From the NCBI GenBank assembly GCA_001787205.1, contig MFWB01000011.1:1-47668 (forward strand): 47,668 bases of DNA. The letters run 5' to 3'. A program made the position numbers and the translations under genes. This document shows positions 15,779-23,110 of this stretch, one piece after another. The first letter of the stretch is position 1. Each line of letters opens with the position of its first letter. This stretch comes from Candidatus Nomurabacteria bacterium RIFOXYB1_FULL_39_16 (GTDB taxonomy: Bacteria; Patescibacteriota; Minisyncoccia; Phycocordibacterales; UBA9973). Below the pieces are notes generated by a model. The model saw nothing but the letters and a program-made list of their open reading frames with translations. It had not been told where the DNA came from and did no database searches.

Positions 15779-17806
15779 CTAGCTAGTTATAAACTTATAA
15801 CCAGTCTGGAAGTCTTCAACAGGAGTCAATGATTGAATCAACTCGTCAACACCGTCAGCCAAGGCTGCAGCTAGATAAGTCTGTACCCCTTCCACATGCA
15901 CGCGCATTGAGGTGGCTAGGTTTTCTGGTACAGTAAGAATCACTTGAAGCGTACAGGTTACTGCATCACCCTCGTCTAGACGATAAGCGGTAGTAGCTTC
16001 AATATCCGCACTACATGTGAATGTTGAAGAGCTAGTACCAGCCATCAAGTCTGTAGAAGGAGCTGCTGTATCTTGGAAGGCATATGAGAATGCCTGGCTG
16101 GCAGAGATAGAAGCAACGGCTGCTTCTTTGTCAGCTGAAAGTCCCAAGTAGCGAGTGTCACCAAACGCAGTTACAGTCAACGGAATGTTGTATGTAACTT
16201 GAGTAGTATCAGCGCCATCAGTAACTGTCTCGTAAGTAACTGTACCCATGTCTACTATCACACCAGAACTGAAGAATGTCTGAATTTCACCGATAGCGGA
16301 ACCGGTAAGGTCGGCAGCGCCGACTGCATCACCGTTCGCATCTTCTACATCAGTGTCAGCATCTTCTAGGTCTGCTGTAGGGAAGCTTACTACGAAAGTA
16401 TCACCTTGTTCAAAGGTATCATCACCAGCTTCGGCAGCAATAGCTCGAATCTTTGCAACAACCTTGAAGTTTACCGTGTCTCCCTCATCAATCAACAAGT
16501 CAAGATTGGTGAAATGAAGATCACCAGTAAGGTCGTCAACGGCGTCAGCATAGGCAGAAATTGAGTCAACCTCATCGCCTTCCATTTCCAGAGAGAGAGA
16601 GGAAACCATATCAGCCCAAGTATCATCAACGCCTACGACAGTACCTGTCATTTCAATAGCGTCAACAGTCATGTCTGAACCTTCCGCTTTCAAAGTAAAC
16701 TCAAGCATAGTTACATCAGTGGTAGCAGTAGTATCAACCTCAACGTTTGCAGCGTCAGGGTTGGCAGAAGCTGCAGTGAGTTTCAATTCAAGGTCACCTG
16801 AAGTTGCAAGGTCATCGAAATCGAAATCTCTTTCGAATGCACCTGCTTCGTCAGCGCTAGCCGCACTACCTGCTTCTGTTGTTGTAACTCCATCCGCATC
16901 CTCAAAGCGTACGCTTATAAGGTCAGCGCCCCAGACGTCAGTGTCAATATCACCTGAGTCAAGATTGCTTGATGCTGTAACAGCTACATAAAAGACTTCT
17001 GTCTCACCAGCATCGATAACCGCGCCGTCAAGAGCAATAGTTTTTGAGTAGTAATTGCTAGTTTCAGAAAAATCATCTGCATCAGCTTCACCAACTTTTT
17101 CACCGCCCATAAAGATAGACACTGAATCAGCATAATCTTCTAGTCGGCGTGAACTTGCTGTGTTTGAATTGAAAAATTCAACTTTTGCAGAAGTGATTTC
17201 TACGTCTGATTCATCATCAGCTTCAACCTCGAAACCAAGAACAGCTACATCTTCATCACCAGCTACAACTTCCTCGTTAGAGTAAGTTGACTTGGCAGTA
17301 AGAGTGATTGATCCTGCTCCACCCTCTAATGAACCATCAGAAGATGAACCAGTTGAACTATCGCATTTTGTTCCTGTCAGAGGAGAGTATCCTGCTGTTG
17401 AAGAACATCCTGCTGGAAGTCCTGCTGAAGTACCAGTATTACATGCTACTCCAGTTGTTGCACTGAATCCGGAAGCTGAAGTACATCCTGCTGGAAAGTT
17501 TCCTGTAGGTGCACCCATCAAAGCTGCACGAGACATAGCGCCGACAACTCCGTCAGCAACTAGACCATGACCTGCTTGCCAAGCCATAACAGCAGCCTTG
17601 GTCATAGGACCAAATTTGCCATCAGCTGTAGCACCGATTATTGTCTGTAGGCAAGAAACTTCTGCGCCTACTGAACCTGCTCTTAAAGTAGTTGTGATTG
17701 TACAATCAGCTGAAGCTGAGTTCACAGACACTGCTGCGAATCCAACAACCATTATTGCTACAACCATAACTCCTAGAAGAAATTTTGATTTTAATAATTT
17801 ACTCAT
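15779..17806 (-). CDS. Acidic surface protein with N-terminal PGBD (S-layer candidate)
   Basis: The 675-residue protein has a signal peptide (1-33, ending ASA). A PGBD (about 35-95, DGKFGPMTKAA, then ADGVVGAMSRAA) and two short cysteine loops (GCTSASGFSATTGVAC and GCSSTAGYSPLTGTKC) follow. The rest, over 500 residues, is predicted beta-sandwich sequence very rich in Asp, Glu, Ala, Ser and Thr and poor in Lys. Such acidic composition, wall anchoring and a strong promoter with a 5' hairpin leader fit an abundant S-layer-like protein. That is inference; no S-layer family is recognised. A terminator follows. Confidence 0.78.
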   Translation of the reverse strand: MSKLLKSKFLLGVMVVAIMVVGFAAVSVNSASADCTITTTLRAGSVGAEVSCLQTIIGATADGKFGPMTKAAVMAWQAGHGLVADGVVGAMSRAALMGAPTGNFPAGCTSASGFSATTGVACNTGTSAGLPAGCSSTAGYSPLTGTKCDSSTGSSSDGSLEGGAGSITLTAKSTYSNEEVVAGDEDVAVLGFEVEADDESDVEITSAKVEFFNSNTASSRRLEDYADSVSIFMGGEKVGEADADDFSETSNYYSKTIALDGAVIDAGETEVFYVAVTASSNLDSGDIDTDVWGADLISVRFEDADGVTTTEAGSAASADEAGAFERDFDFDDLATSGDLELKLTAASANPDAANVEVDTTATTDVTMLEFTLKAEGSDMTVDAIEMTGTVVGVDDTWADMVSSLSLEMEGDEVDSISAYADAVDDLTGDLHFTNLDLLIDEGDTVNFKVVAKIRAIAAEAGDDTFEQGDTFVVSFPTADLEDADTDVEDANGDAVGAADLTGSAIGEIQTFFSSGVIVDMGTVTYETVTDGADTTQVTYNIPLTVTAFGDTRYLGLSADKEAAVASISASQAFSYAFQDTAAPSTDLMAGTSSSTFTCSADIEATTAYRLDEGDAVTCTLQVILTVPENLATSMRVHVEGVQTYLAAALADGVDELIQSLTPVEDFQTGYKFITS

Positions 17807-18100
17807 AAATTTTTTCTAATTTCTACGCCATTAATAAGTTTCGACAAAACTAAAGGCGTATTTTTTCTTATCGTTATTCCCCTTCCGCTTCTAACTAATA
17901 AATTTTAATAATGTAGCGGATTACGAAATAACGAACAGAGATAAACTACATTGAAAACATAGCTATTAAGTTTTCAATGATCCTTCCTTATTTTCACTCC
18001 TTTCGCTAAAGATTTTTTCGACGAAATCTGAAGAGAAGATGAAGAGAAAATAAATACAATTTGTGAATGCAGAATACACTTTCGTGCACTCCATAATCAC
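17807..18100 (-). promoter_or_regulatory. Long 5' leader of the S-layer candidate
   Basis: About 290 nt separate the predicted start point (near 18100) from the ATG. The first 45 nt can fold into a hairpin: GAGTGCAC-GAAA-GTGTATTC with G-U pairs, closed by TGAATG/CATTCA (18061-18103). I see no gene or terminator in the rest. Long leaders with 5' stems that slow mRNA decay are known for abundant surface proteins. Confidence 0.55.
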
Positions 18101-18106
18101 ATTCAT

Positions 18107-18150
18107 ATTATAATACAGCTCCTAAATAGAGCAATGTATTATGTGGATAA
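18107..18150 (-). promoter_or_regulatory. Promoter of the S-layer candidate with upstream DnaA box
   Basis: The minus strand has TTGCTC (18129-18134), 16 nt, TATAAT (18107-18112). A perfect TTATCCACA (18142-18150) lies 7 nt upstream of the -35 box. Confidence 0.7.
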
Positions 18151-18218
18151 CTAGCTTTTTACACCAATATCCATAGACACATCTTATCATAATTTAATGC
18201 AAAATGCAAAGAAGATAA

Positions 18219-18290
18219 AACCCCTCCAACCTCCCCTTATCAGGGGAGGCGAATGGTTTCCCCCTGACAAGGGGGAATAAGGGGGGTTAA
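18219..18290. repeat. Short composite palindromic element (family A), intergenic
   Basis: AACCCCTCC, a hairpin (CCTCCCC-TTATCA-GGGGAGG), a short centre, a second hairpin (CCCCCT-GACA-AGGGGG) and GGGGGGTT. The outward order is C-rich tip, hairpin, centre, hairpin, G-rich tip, the same as in the DUF559 elements but without a gene. It ends just before the stop of 18292-19161. Confidence 0.75.
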
Positions 18291-18291
18291 T

Positions 18292-19161
18292 CTATTTAAT
18301 GAAATATCTGCTCCAACGCTTGGAACCCTCCTTCTTAAGAACACCATCAGAGACCATAGATACGAGCTCTCTTTGGAGTGTCTTTTCGCTATGAGAGTCC
18401 AGGGACCCCACCTGACCAGGCAAGGTGTGCACTTTGTCCTTTATGTCCTTTATAGTGGCGTTCCCGCCTAGAATCTTTATTATATTTAATATATCTTCGC
18501 GTCTTTGTTTCTTTAACAAATCAAAATTGTGCGCTCCGGATATCCCCTTGATGGCCTTCATAAGCGTCCCCGCCTTTTGGACACCTAGACTAGAATGATG
18601 TCCTTTAGAAACTCCTCTCCTCCTTGTGGAGGAGGAGTGCCCGAAGGGCGAGGTGGTGATTAAAGAATTACCACCCCCTGCCCCCTCCTCATTAAGGAGG
18701 GGAGGAATCCCATCTTCAAACAACTCCGCTATATCAATTTTTTTATTTAAAATTTCAACCTTTGGGATAGAGTCTGTAATGCTTTGTTTTAATTTAAAAA
18801 ATTCCTTCCTCAGAATATCACAATTCATTCCAGAGACTATATTCATAGTGCCTGCGATGTCCAGAAAGGACACGATGTCCCCTACTTTTCCAAGTATAAC
18901 GGACGCCATATGTCCAGCCCTACTTTCTTCTAAAGAGCGCATGTCCGATATGATTTCTGTGCCCAATGTCCTTAATTTATTTCTAAGAGGCTCGTCTTTA
19001 TCAATAATGTCCGTGACCATATAGAGAGCGGTAATGAGCTTGTCGGTCTTGGGATAAAGCCCACCCCCTCCTGGCTCCTCCCCCTTAATAAGGGGGAGGT
19101 TGGGTAGGGGTGAGTTTGTGTCCTTTTGGAGGTTCTTGAGATTTTTTTCTTCTCCCAACAT
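18292..19161 (-). CDS. Putative regulator: helical domain plus C-terminal winged helix, with two repeat insertions
   Basis: The protein has 289 residues. A helical domain (about 32-150) with LRTLGTEIISDMRSLEESRAGHMASVI is followed by a C-terminal winged-helix-like region (about 215-289, RREDILNIIKILGG, then SEKTLQRELVSMVSDGVLKKEG). Two stretches look foreign and come from palindromic elements: about residues 17-33 (PNLPLIKGEEPGGGG) and about 152-183 (PPLLNEEGAGGGNS and STRRRGVSKGHHSS). They sit in loops, so the domains may still fold. The gene is divergent from ftsK and has a leaderless-type promoter. The target is unknown. Confidence 0.65.
   Translation of the reverse strand: MLGEEKNLKNLQKDTNSPLPNLPLIKGEEPGGGGLYPKTDKLITALYMVTDIIDKDEPLRNKLRTLGTEIISDMRSLEESRAGHMASVILGKVGDIVSFLDIAGTMNIVSGMNCDILRKEFFKLKQSITDSIPKVEILNKKIDIAELFEDGIPPLLNEEGAGGGNSLITTSPFGHSSSTRRRGVSKGHHSSLGVQKAGTLMKAIKGISGAHNFDLLKKQRREDILNIIKILGGNATIKDIKDKVHTLPGQVGSLDSHSEKTLQRELVSMVSDGVLKKEGSKRWSRYFIK
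18612..18707. repeat. Full composite palindromic element (family A) inside a gene
   Basis: Two hairpin halves flank a GGTGGTGAT...ACCACCCCC centre. It is the mirror-image orientation of the ftsK copy at 19902-19992, and stays in frame within the 18292-19161 gene. Confidence 0.78.
19060..19113. repeat. Single-hairpin palindromic element (family A) inside a gene
   Basis: CCCACCCCCTCC, the stem CCTCCCCC-TTAATA-AGGGGGAGG, and GGGTAGGGGTG. It encodes the N-terminal PNLPLIKGEEPGGGG stretch of the regulator gene. Confidence 0.75.
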
Positions 19162-19167
19162 TTGTCC

Positions 19168-19195
19168 ATTATATATAAGACACTAGAAAATGCAA
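19168..19195 (-). promoter_or_regulatory. Promoter giving a leaderless mRNA for 18292-19161
   Basis: The minus strand has TTGCAT (19190-19195), 16 nt, TATAAT (19168-19173) and then 6 nt to ATG, the same geometry as at 12303-12330. Confidence 0.78.
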
Positions 19196-19210
19196 GAGCA
19201 TTTTCTCAGG

Positions 19211-19300
19211 CCCTAGGCTTTAGGCACTAGGCTCTAGCAAAATACAATACAAAAAAAATAAAAAGCTAAAGCCTAATGCCTAGCGCCTAGTGCCTAGCGC
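19211..19300. repeat. Inverted arrays of a 7-bp repeat before ftsK
   Basis: The right arm (about 19271-19300) is CCTAATG CCTAGCG then CCTAGTG CCTAGCG, four 7-bp units. The left arm (19211-19237) carries about three units of the same motif on the other strand. The arms are about 35 nt apart across an A-rich spacer and could pair into a long stem. The array fills the region between the divergent regulator and ftsK. Confidence 0.7.
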
Positions 19301-19304
19301 GTGG

Positions 19305-19310
19305 TAAAAT
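19305..19310 (+). promoter_or_regulatory. Possible -10 box of ftsK
   Basis: TAAAAT lies 8 nt before the ftsK ATG. No convincing -35 box is visible because the 7-bp repeat array occupies that position. Confidence 0.4.
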
Positions 19311-19318
19311 AGTTTTAT

Positions 19319-21568
19319 ATGGCAAAAAATGGAAATGGAAGGAAGGGTGATAAATACGAAAAAAAATTTACGAGTGGATTAAAAACGCAAACTAAACACG
19401 GAATCATCGCAGTTGTATTTTTTGTTCTAGCAGTATTCTTCCTGATGACCTACTTTGATATCGCTGGAGTGGCGGGTCTTTTTATTTTTGAAAAACTGGA
19501 ATACTTGCTCGGCGTCGGATATATCCTATTACCTACTCTCCTCGTCTTGCTCGGAAGTTCATTTATAAAATCAGAAGTGCCAGACATCGGATGGACTCGC
19601 GTCATCTCCGGTATTTTGTTTCTGCTCTCGGGTTTGGGGATGATAGACATCGCTTCGGGGAACCATTCCGGCGGATTTTTCGGAGAAATTTTATCTACAC
19701 CATTCGTCTCTCTGTTTGATGTATATGCCAGTCTCGTTTTCCTCGGAGCAATTTTAATAATTTCAGTTCTGATAATGTTTGACGCCAAGCTTTCCTTCGG
19801 TTCGCTTTTCACGAGAATCAAGGCATTGTTTACGAAGAAAGAAAAAGAGTTCACCTCTGATTTAAATGAAGATGAAATGGAAGAAGTGGAAAAAGTTTCT
19901 ACTCCCCTCCTCAATGAGGAGGGGGATGGGGGTGGTAATTCTAAAAAGAACCACCCCGCTCTAAAGAGCACCCCTCCTCAACAAGGAGGGGAAGAAGAAT
20001 TTGAACTCCCCAAGCTAAAAGCAAAAAGCTACAAGCTAAATACTAATTACGTTCCTCCCCCGCTTGATTTGCTTGAGGAAGATAAAGGTAAACCGAACAC
20101 CGGCGACATCAAGGCTAACGCGAATATCATAAAGCGTACTCTCGCGAACTTCGGCATTGAAGTGGAAATGGATGAGATAACTATCGGACCGACAGTCACC
20201 CGCTACGCGCTTAAGCCAGCCGAAGGAGTGAAGCTCTCCCGCATCGTGGGACTACAGAACGACCTCGCACTCTCCCTCGCGGCGCATCCTATCCGCATAG
20301 AAGCTCCCATCCCAGGCAAGTCTCTCGTCGGTATTGAAATTCCGAATAAATCCAAATCAATAGTCGGGCTCGCCACTCTCCTCTCCGATGATAAGTTCCA
20401 GAATTCTCCGAAGCCACTCACCATCGCGCTCGGACGCAATATTTCCGGCAAAGCGGTCTTCGGTAATTTGGCGAAGATGCCACACGCGCTCGTGGCCGGC
20501 ACGACTGGCTCAGGAAAATCGGTAACCATTCATTCTATGATTACTTCCCTTCTATATAGGAATGGCCCGGAAGATTTGAAGCTCATATTGATAGACCCGA
20601 AACGCGTGGAATTAACTCTTTATAAAAACATCCCTCACCTGCTCACGCCCGTAATTACTGAAGCAAAAAAGACTATTCTAGCCTTAAAATGGGCAGCCAA
20701 AGAGATGGACCGCCGTTACGATATATTAGAGGCGGAATCCGTACGAGACATAGAGTCTTATCATAGTAATGTTTGGGGCAAAAATAAGCAAAAGACCCCC
20801 TCCAGCTCCCCCTTGGCAGGGGGAGAGAATGAGGATACCTCCCCTGATAAGGGGAGGTCAGGTGGGGTTGATCGCCTGCCTTATATTGTCATCATCATAG
20901 ACGAACTGGCGGATATTATGAGCACTTACCCGAGAGAATTGGAAGCGGCCATCGTGCGTCTGGCACAGATGTCACGAGCAGTGGGCATACACTTGATACT
21001 CTCCACACAACGCCCAGAGGTGAATGTCATCACGGGACTCATCAAGGCGAACATCCCCGCCCGTATCGCGCTGAAAGTTTCTTCTCAGATAGACTCCCGC
21101 ACGATATTGGATACAGGCGGAGCGGAAAAGCTCTTGGGCGCCGGTGATATGCTCTACTCTTCGGGTGAAGCTCAGCCAGAACGTCTGCAGAGTGCTTTCA
21201 TCTCCGAAGTAGAGGTGAAAAAAGTAGTGAAATATTTGGCGGATGCCTATGCGGACGAGGTGACAGAAGAGATAACCCTAACCGCGGGCTCTATCTCTGC
21301 CGATAAAAGCATTTTTGAGGCTTCGCTTGATGACGATGATATGGATGACGATGATGAAATGTATGAAGAGGCCCGAGCCTGCGTGATGGAGGCGGGAAAA
21401 GCTTCCACTTCTTATTTGCAAAGAAAATTGAAATTGGGATATGCGCGCGCGGCTAGACTGATGGATAAACTGGAAGAACGCGGAGTGATTGGTCCAGGAG
21501 ACGGCGCAAAGCCGAGAGAGGTGTTGGAAAAAGTAGAAAGAACAGAAGATGGGGAAAATGTGATCTAA
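19319..21568 (+). CDS. ftsK: DNA translocase FtsK/SpoIIIE
   Basis: The 749-residue protein has four transmembrane helices (about 25-165), a charged linker, and an FtsK motor with Walker A AGTTGSGKS (about 394-402) and Walker B VIIIDELAD (about 524-532). A C-terminal gamma winged helix carries SYLQRKLKLGYARAARLMDKLEE. It pumps chromosomal DNA at the division septum. Two insertions come from palindromic elements. One is in the linker (about 196-225, TPLLNEEGDGGGNS and NHPALKSTPPQQGG). The other is inside the motor between the helix ending SYHSNVWGK and Walker B (about 493-518, SSSPLAGGENEDTS). Both keep the frame, and all core motifs are intact. An acidic DDDDMDDDDE stretch precedes the gamma domain. 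Confidence 0.95.
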   Translation: MAKNGNGRKGDKYEKKFTSGLKTQTKHGIIAVVFFVLAVFFLMTYFDIAGVAGLFIFEKLEYLLGVGYILLPTLLVLLGSSFIKSEVPDIGWTRVISGILFLLSGLGMIDIASGNHSGGFFGEILSTPFVSLFDVYASLVFLGAILIISVLIMFDAKLSFGSLFTRIKALFTKKEKEFTSDLNEDEMEEVEKVSTPLLNEEGDGGGNSKKNHPALKSTPPQQGGEEEFELPKLKAKSYKLNTNYVPPPLDLLEEDKGKPNTGDIKANANIIKRTLANFGIEVEMDEITIGPTVTRYALKPAEGVKLSRIVGLQNDLALSLAAHPIRIEAPIPGKSLVGIEIPNKSKSIVGLATLLSDDKFQNSPKPLTIALGRNISGKAVFGNLAKMPHALVAGTTGSGKSVTIHSMITSLLYRNGPEDLKLILIDPKRVELTLYKNIPHLLTPVITEAKKTILALKWAAKEMDRRYDILEAESVRDIESYHSNVWGKNKQKTPSSSPLAGGENEDTSPDKGRSGGVDRLPYIVIIIDELADIMSTYPRELEAAIVRLAQMSRAVGIHLILSTQRPEVNVITGLIKANIPARIALKVSSQIDSRTILDTGGAEKLLGAGDMLYSSGEAQPERLQSAFISEVEVKKVVKYLADAYADEVTEEITLTAGSISADKSIFEASLDDDDMDDDDEMYEEARACVMEAGKASTSYLQRKLKLGYARAARLMDKLEERGVIGPGDGAKPREVLEKVERTEDGENVI
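19902..19992. repeat. Full composite palindromic element (family A) in frame in ftsK
   Basis: Left hairpin CCCCTCCTC-AATGA-GGAGGGGG, core TGGGGGTGGT, 13-nt centre, ACCACCCC, inner stem CTCTAAAGAG, right hairpin CCCCTCCTC-AACAA-GGAGGGG. It encodes the insertion in the FtsK linker. Confidence 0.85.
20794..20870. repeat. Short composite palindromic element (family A) in frame in ftsK motor domain
   Basis: ACCCCCTCCAGC, hairpin TCCCCC-TTGGCA-GGGGGA, a centre of about 13 nt, hairpin CCTCCCC-TGATAA-GGGGAGG, AGGTGGGGT. This has the same end order as the DUF559 elements, without the gene. Confidence 0.82.
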
Positions 21569-21641
21569 GTTCCGGTCATTGTTTTTACTCAGGTCCTCGG
21601 AAAAAATCCCCAGACCATTCGTAAAAGCAATGACCGGAACT
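21568..21641. repeat. Long inverted repeat between ftsK and the next gene
   Basis: AGTTCCGGTCATTG plus TTTTTAC (21568-21588) pairs with GTAAAAG plus CAATGACCGGAACT (21621-21641), about 21 bp with one G-T pair. The 32-nt loop holds a further GGTC/GACC. It starts on the last base of the ftsK stop codon. There is no T-run, so a terminator is unlikely. It could be a small MITE-like insertion or an mRNA-processing stem. Confidence 0.8.
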
Positions 21642-21648
21642 AAAAACA

Positions 21649-22017
21649 ATGAATCAAGACATTAAAAAAATAATCAAAATAGCGGGTTTTTCTGTTTTTT
21701 TTATTTTAATTATTATTTACGCCATTTTTATTTCTAAAGATTTAATTTTTGGGATAAAGATTACGGAAGTGAACTTGTCGGACGGAGCAGTCTTCACGGA
21801 TAACATAGTAAAACTGACGGGAAACGCGAGAAATGCCATAAAATTAACCTTAAATGGACGGGAAATTTCAATAGACCAAGAAGGAAATTTCAACGAGACA
21901 ATAGCCCTCCTGCCAGGGTATAATATAGTCACCATCAAAGCCCAAGATAAATTCGGCTACATGGACGAAAAAAATTTCCGCCTCATCGGCGGATCAGCCG
22001 AAGAGGCTGAATTATAA
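21649..22017 (+). CDS. Membrane-anchored protein with one Ig-like (glucodextranase B-like) domain
   Basis: The protein has 122 residues. Residues 9-30 form one transmembrane helix (KIAGFSVFFILIIIYAIFIS). The outside part (about 38-115) has the pattern of a bacterial Ig-like domain seen in glucodextranase B-type modules: DGAVFTDNIVKLTGNARNA, then LNGREISIDQEGNFNETIALLPGYN and IVTIKAQDKFG. It probably contacts cell-wall or surface material. It lies between ftsK and recA, 16 nt before recA, which suggests co-transcription with recA. Confidence 0.75.
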   Translation: MNQDIKKIIKIAGFSVFFILIIIYAIFISKDLIFGIKITEVNLSDGAVFTDNIVKLTGNARNAIKLTLNGREISIDQEGNFNETIALLPGYNIVTIKAQDKFGYMDEKNFRLIGGSAEEAEL

Positions 22018-22033
22018 GTAATCTTTAAAAACA

Positions 22034-23110
22034 ATGAATAAAACAAAAAAAGAGAAAAAGGAAGAAAAAACCATGAACGGATCAGTGCTTAGCGATACCC
22101 TGAAGGCCATTCAGACAAAATTCGGAGAAGGTTCCATAATGAAATTAGGTGACACCCCGAAGGTCAACATCAACACCATCCCGACCGGCTCTATCGGCTT
22201 GGATATGGCGCTCGGTGTAGGCGGAATTCCTCGCGGAAGAATTATTGAAATATTCGGTCCGGAATCTTCCGGTAAGACTACCCTATCGCTCCACATCGTG
22301 GCGGAAGCGCAAAAGTTGGGCGGAGTATGCGCCTACATAGACGCGGAGCACGCAATGGACCCGGAATACACAAAGAAACTCGGAGTAAATATAAATGATT
22401 TGCTCATCTCTCAGCCAGACAACGGCGAACAGGCGCTAGAAATAGTGGAAAGTCTCGTGCGCACGGGGAAAATTGACGTAGTGGTGGTGGATTCTGTCGC
22501 CGCTCTCACCCCGAAAGACGAGATAGAAGGAGATATGGGAGCTTATCATGTGGGCAAACAGGCCCGATTGATGTCGCAAGCGCTCCGCAAACTGACCGCC
22601 ATCGTCGCCAGGTCTAAAACTTGTGTCATTTTCATCAACCAAATCCGTATGCAGATAGGAGTGATGTTCGGCAACCCAGAAACGACTCCGGGAGGCAAGG
22701 CTCTCAAGTTCTATACTTCAGTACGCCTTGATATCCGTAAAATTGCTCAAATTAAAAAGGGAGAAGAAATCGTGGGCTCACGCACTCGTGTGAAGGTGGT
22801 AAAAAACAAAGTCGCGGCTCCATTTAAGCAGACGGAATTTGATATCATTTACAACGAAGGCATCTCTAAAGAGGGCGAGATAATGGCCCTCGGAGAAAAA
22901 TTTAAAATTATAGAAAAAAGCGGAAATTCGTACTTCTATACTCCCAGTGGAGAAAAAGAACCCGCCTCCGCCAAAGGCTCCGGCGAGGCAAGGGAAAAAG
23001 TAAAATTGGGCGTGGGTTATGACTCTACTCGCACTTTCCTAAAAGAAAACGAAAAAATCTCCAAGGAAATCTTGAAGGAAATTAAAAAGAAGTTTGCCGA
23101 GGAAGCCTAA
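22034..23110 (+). CDS. recA: Recombinase RecA
   Basis: The 358-residue protein has Walker A GPESSGKT (75-82), the Walker B region [11 protein letters not shown], the DNA-binding loops around [23 protein letters not shown] and [27 protein letters not shown], and the C-terminal domain. It forms filaments on single-stranded DNA and drives homologous recombination. Near residues 310-322 the usual short link is replaced by [15 protein letters not shown], encoded by a GC-rich palindrome; the catalytic core is untouched. Met14 is another possible start. The gene converges on efp, and their stop codons overlap by 2 nt. Confidence 0.97.
   Translation: MNKTKKEKKEEKTMNGSVLSDTLKAIQTKFGEGSIMKLGDTPKVNINTIPTGSIGLDMALGVGGIPRGRIIEIFGPESSGKTTLSLHIVAEAQKLGGVCAYIDAEHAMDPEYTKKLGVNINDLLISQPDNGEQALEIVESLVRTGKIDVVVVDSVAALTPKDEIEGDMGAYHVGKQARLMSQALRKLTAIVARSKTCVIFINQIRMQIGVMFGNPETTPGGKALKFYTSVRLDIRKIAQIKKGEEIVGSRTRVKVVKNKVAAPFKQTEFDIIYNEGISKEGEIMALGEKFKIIEKSGNSYFYTPSGEKEPASAKGSGEAREKVKLGVGYDSTRTFLKENEKISKEILKEIKKKFAEEA
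22964..22989. repeat. Short GC-rich palindrome (family B) in frame in recA
   Basis: GCCTCCGCC and GGCGAGGC pair with one bulged base around AAAGGCTCC. It encodes the extra [10 protein letters not shown] stretch in the RecA C-terminal domain. Confidence 0.7.

Noticed and set aside
15660-18150. Replication origin from clustered DnaA boxes
   Set aside because: The boxes are kilobases apart, no dnaA or dnaN gene is present, and no AT-rich unwinding region with clustered boxes is seen.
21568-21641. Intrinsic terminator after ftsK
   Set aside because: The stem is long but neither strand has a T-run after it.
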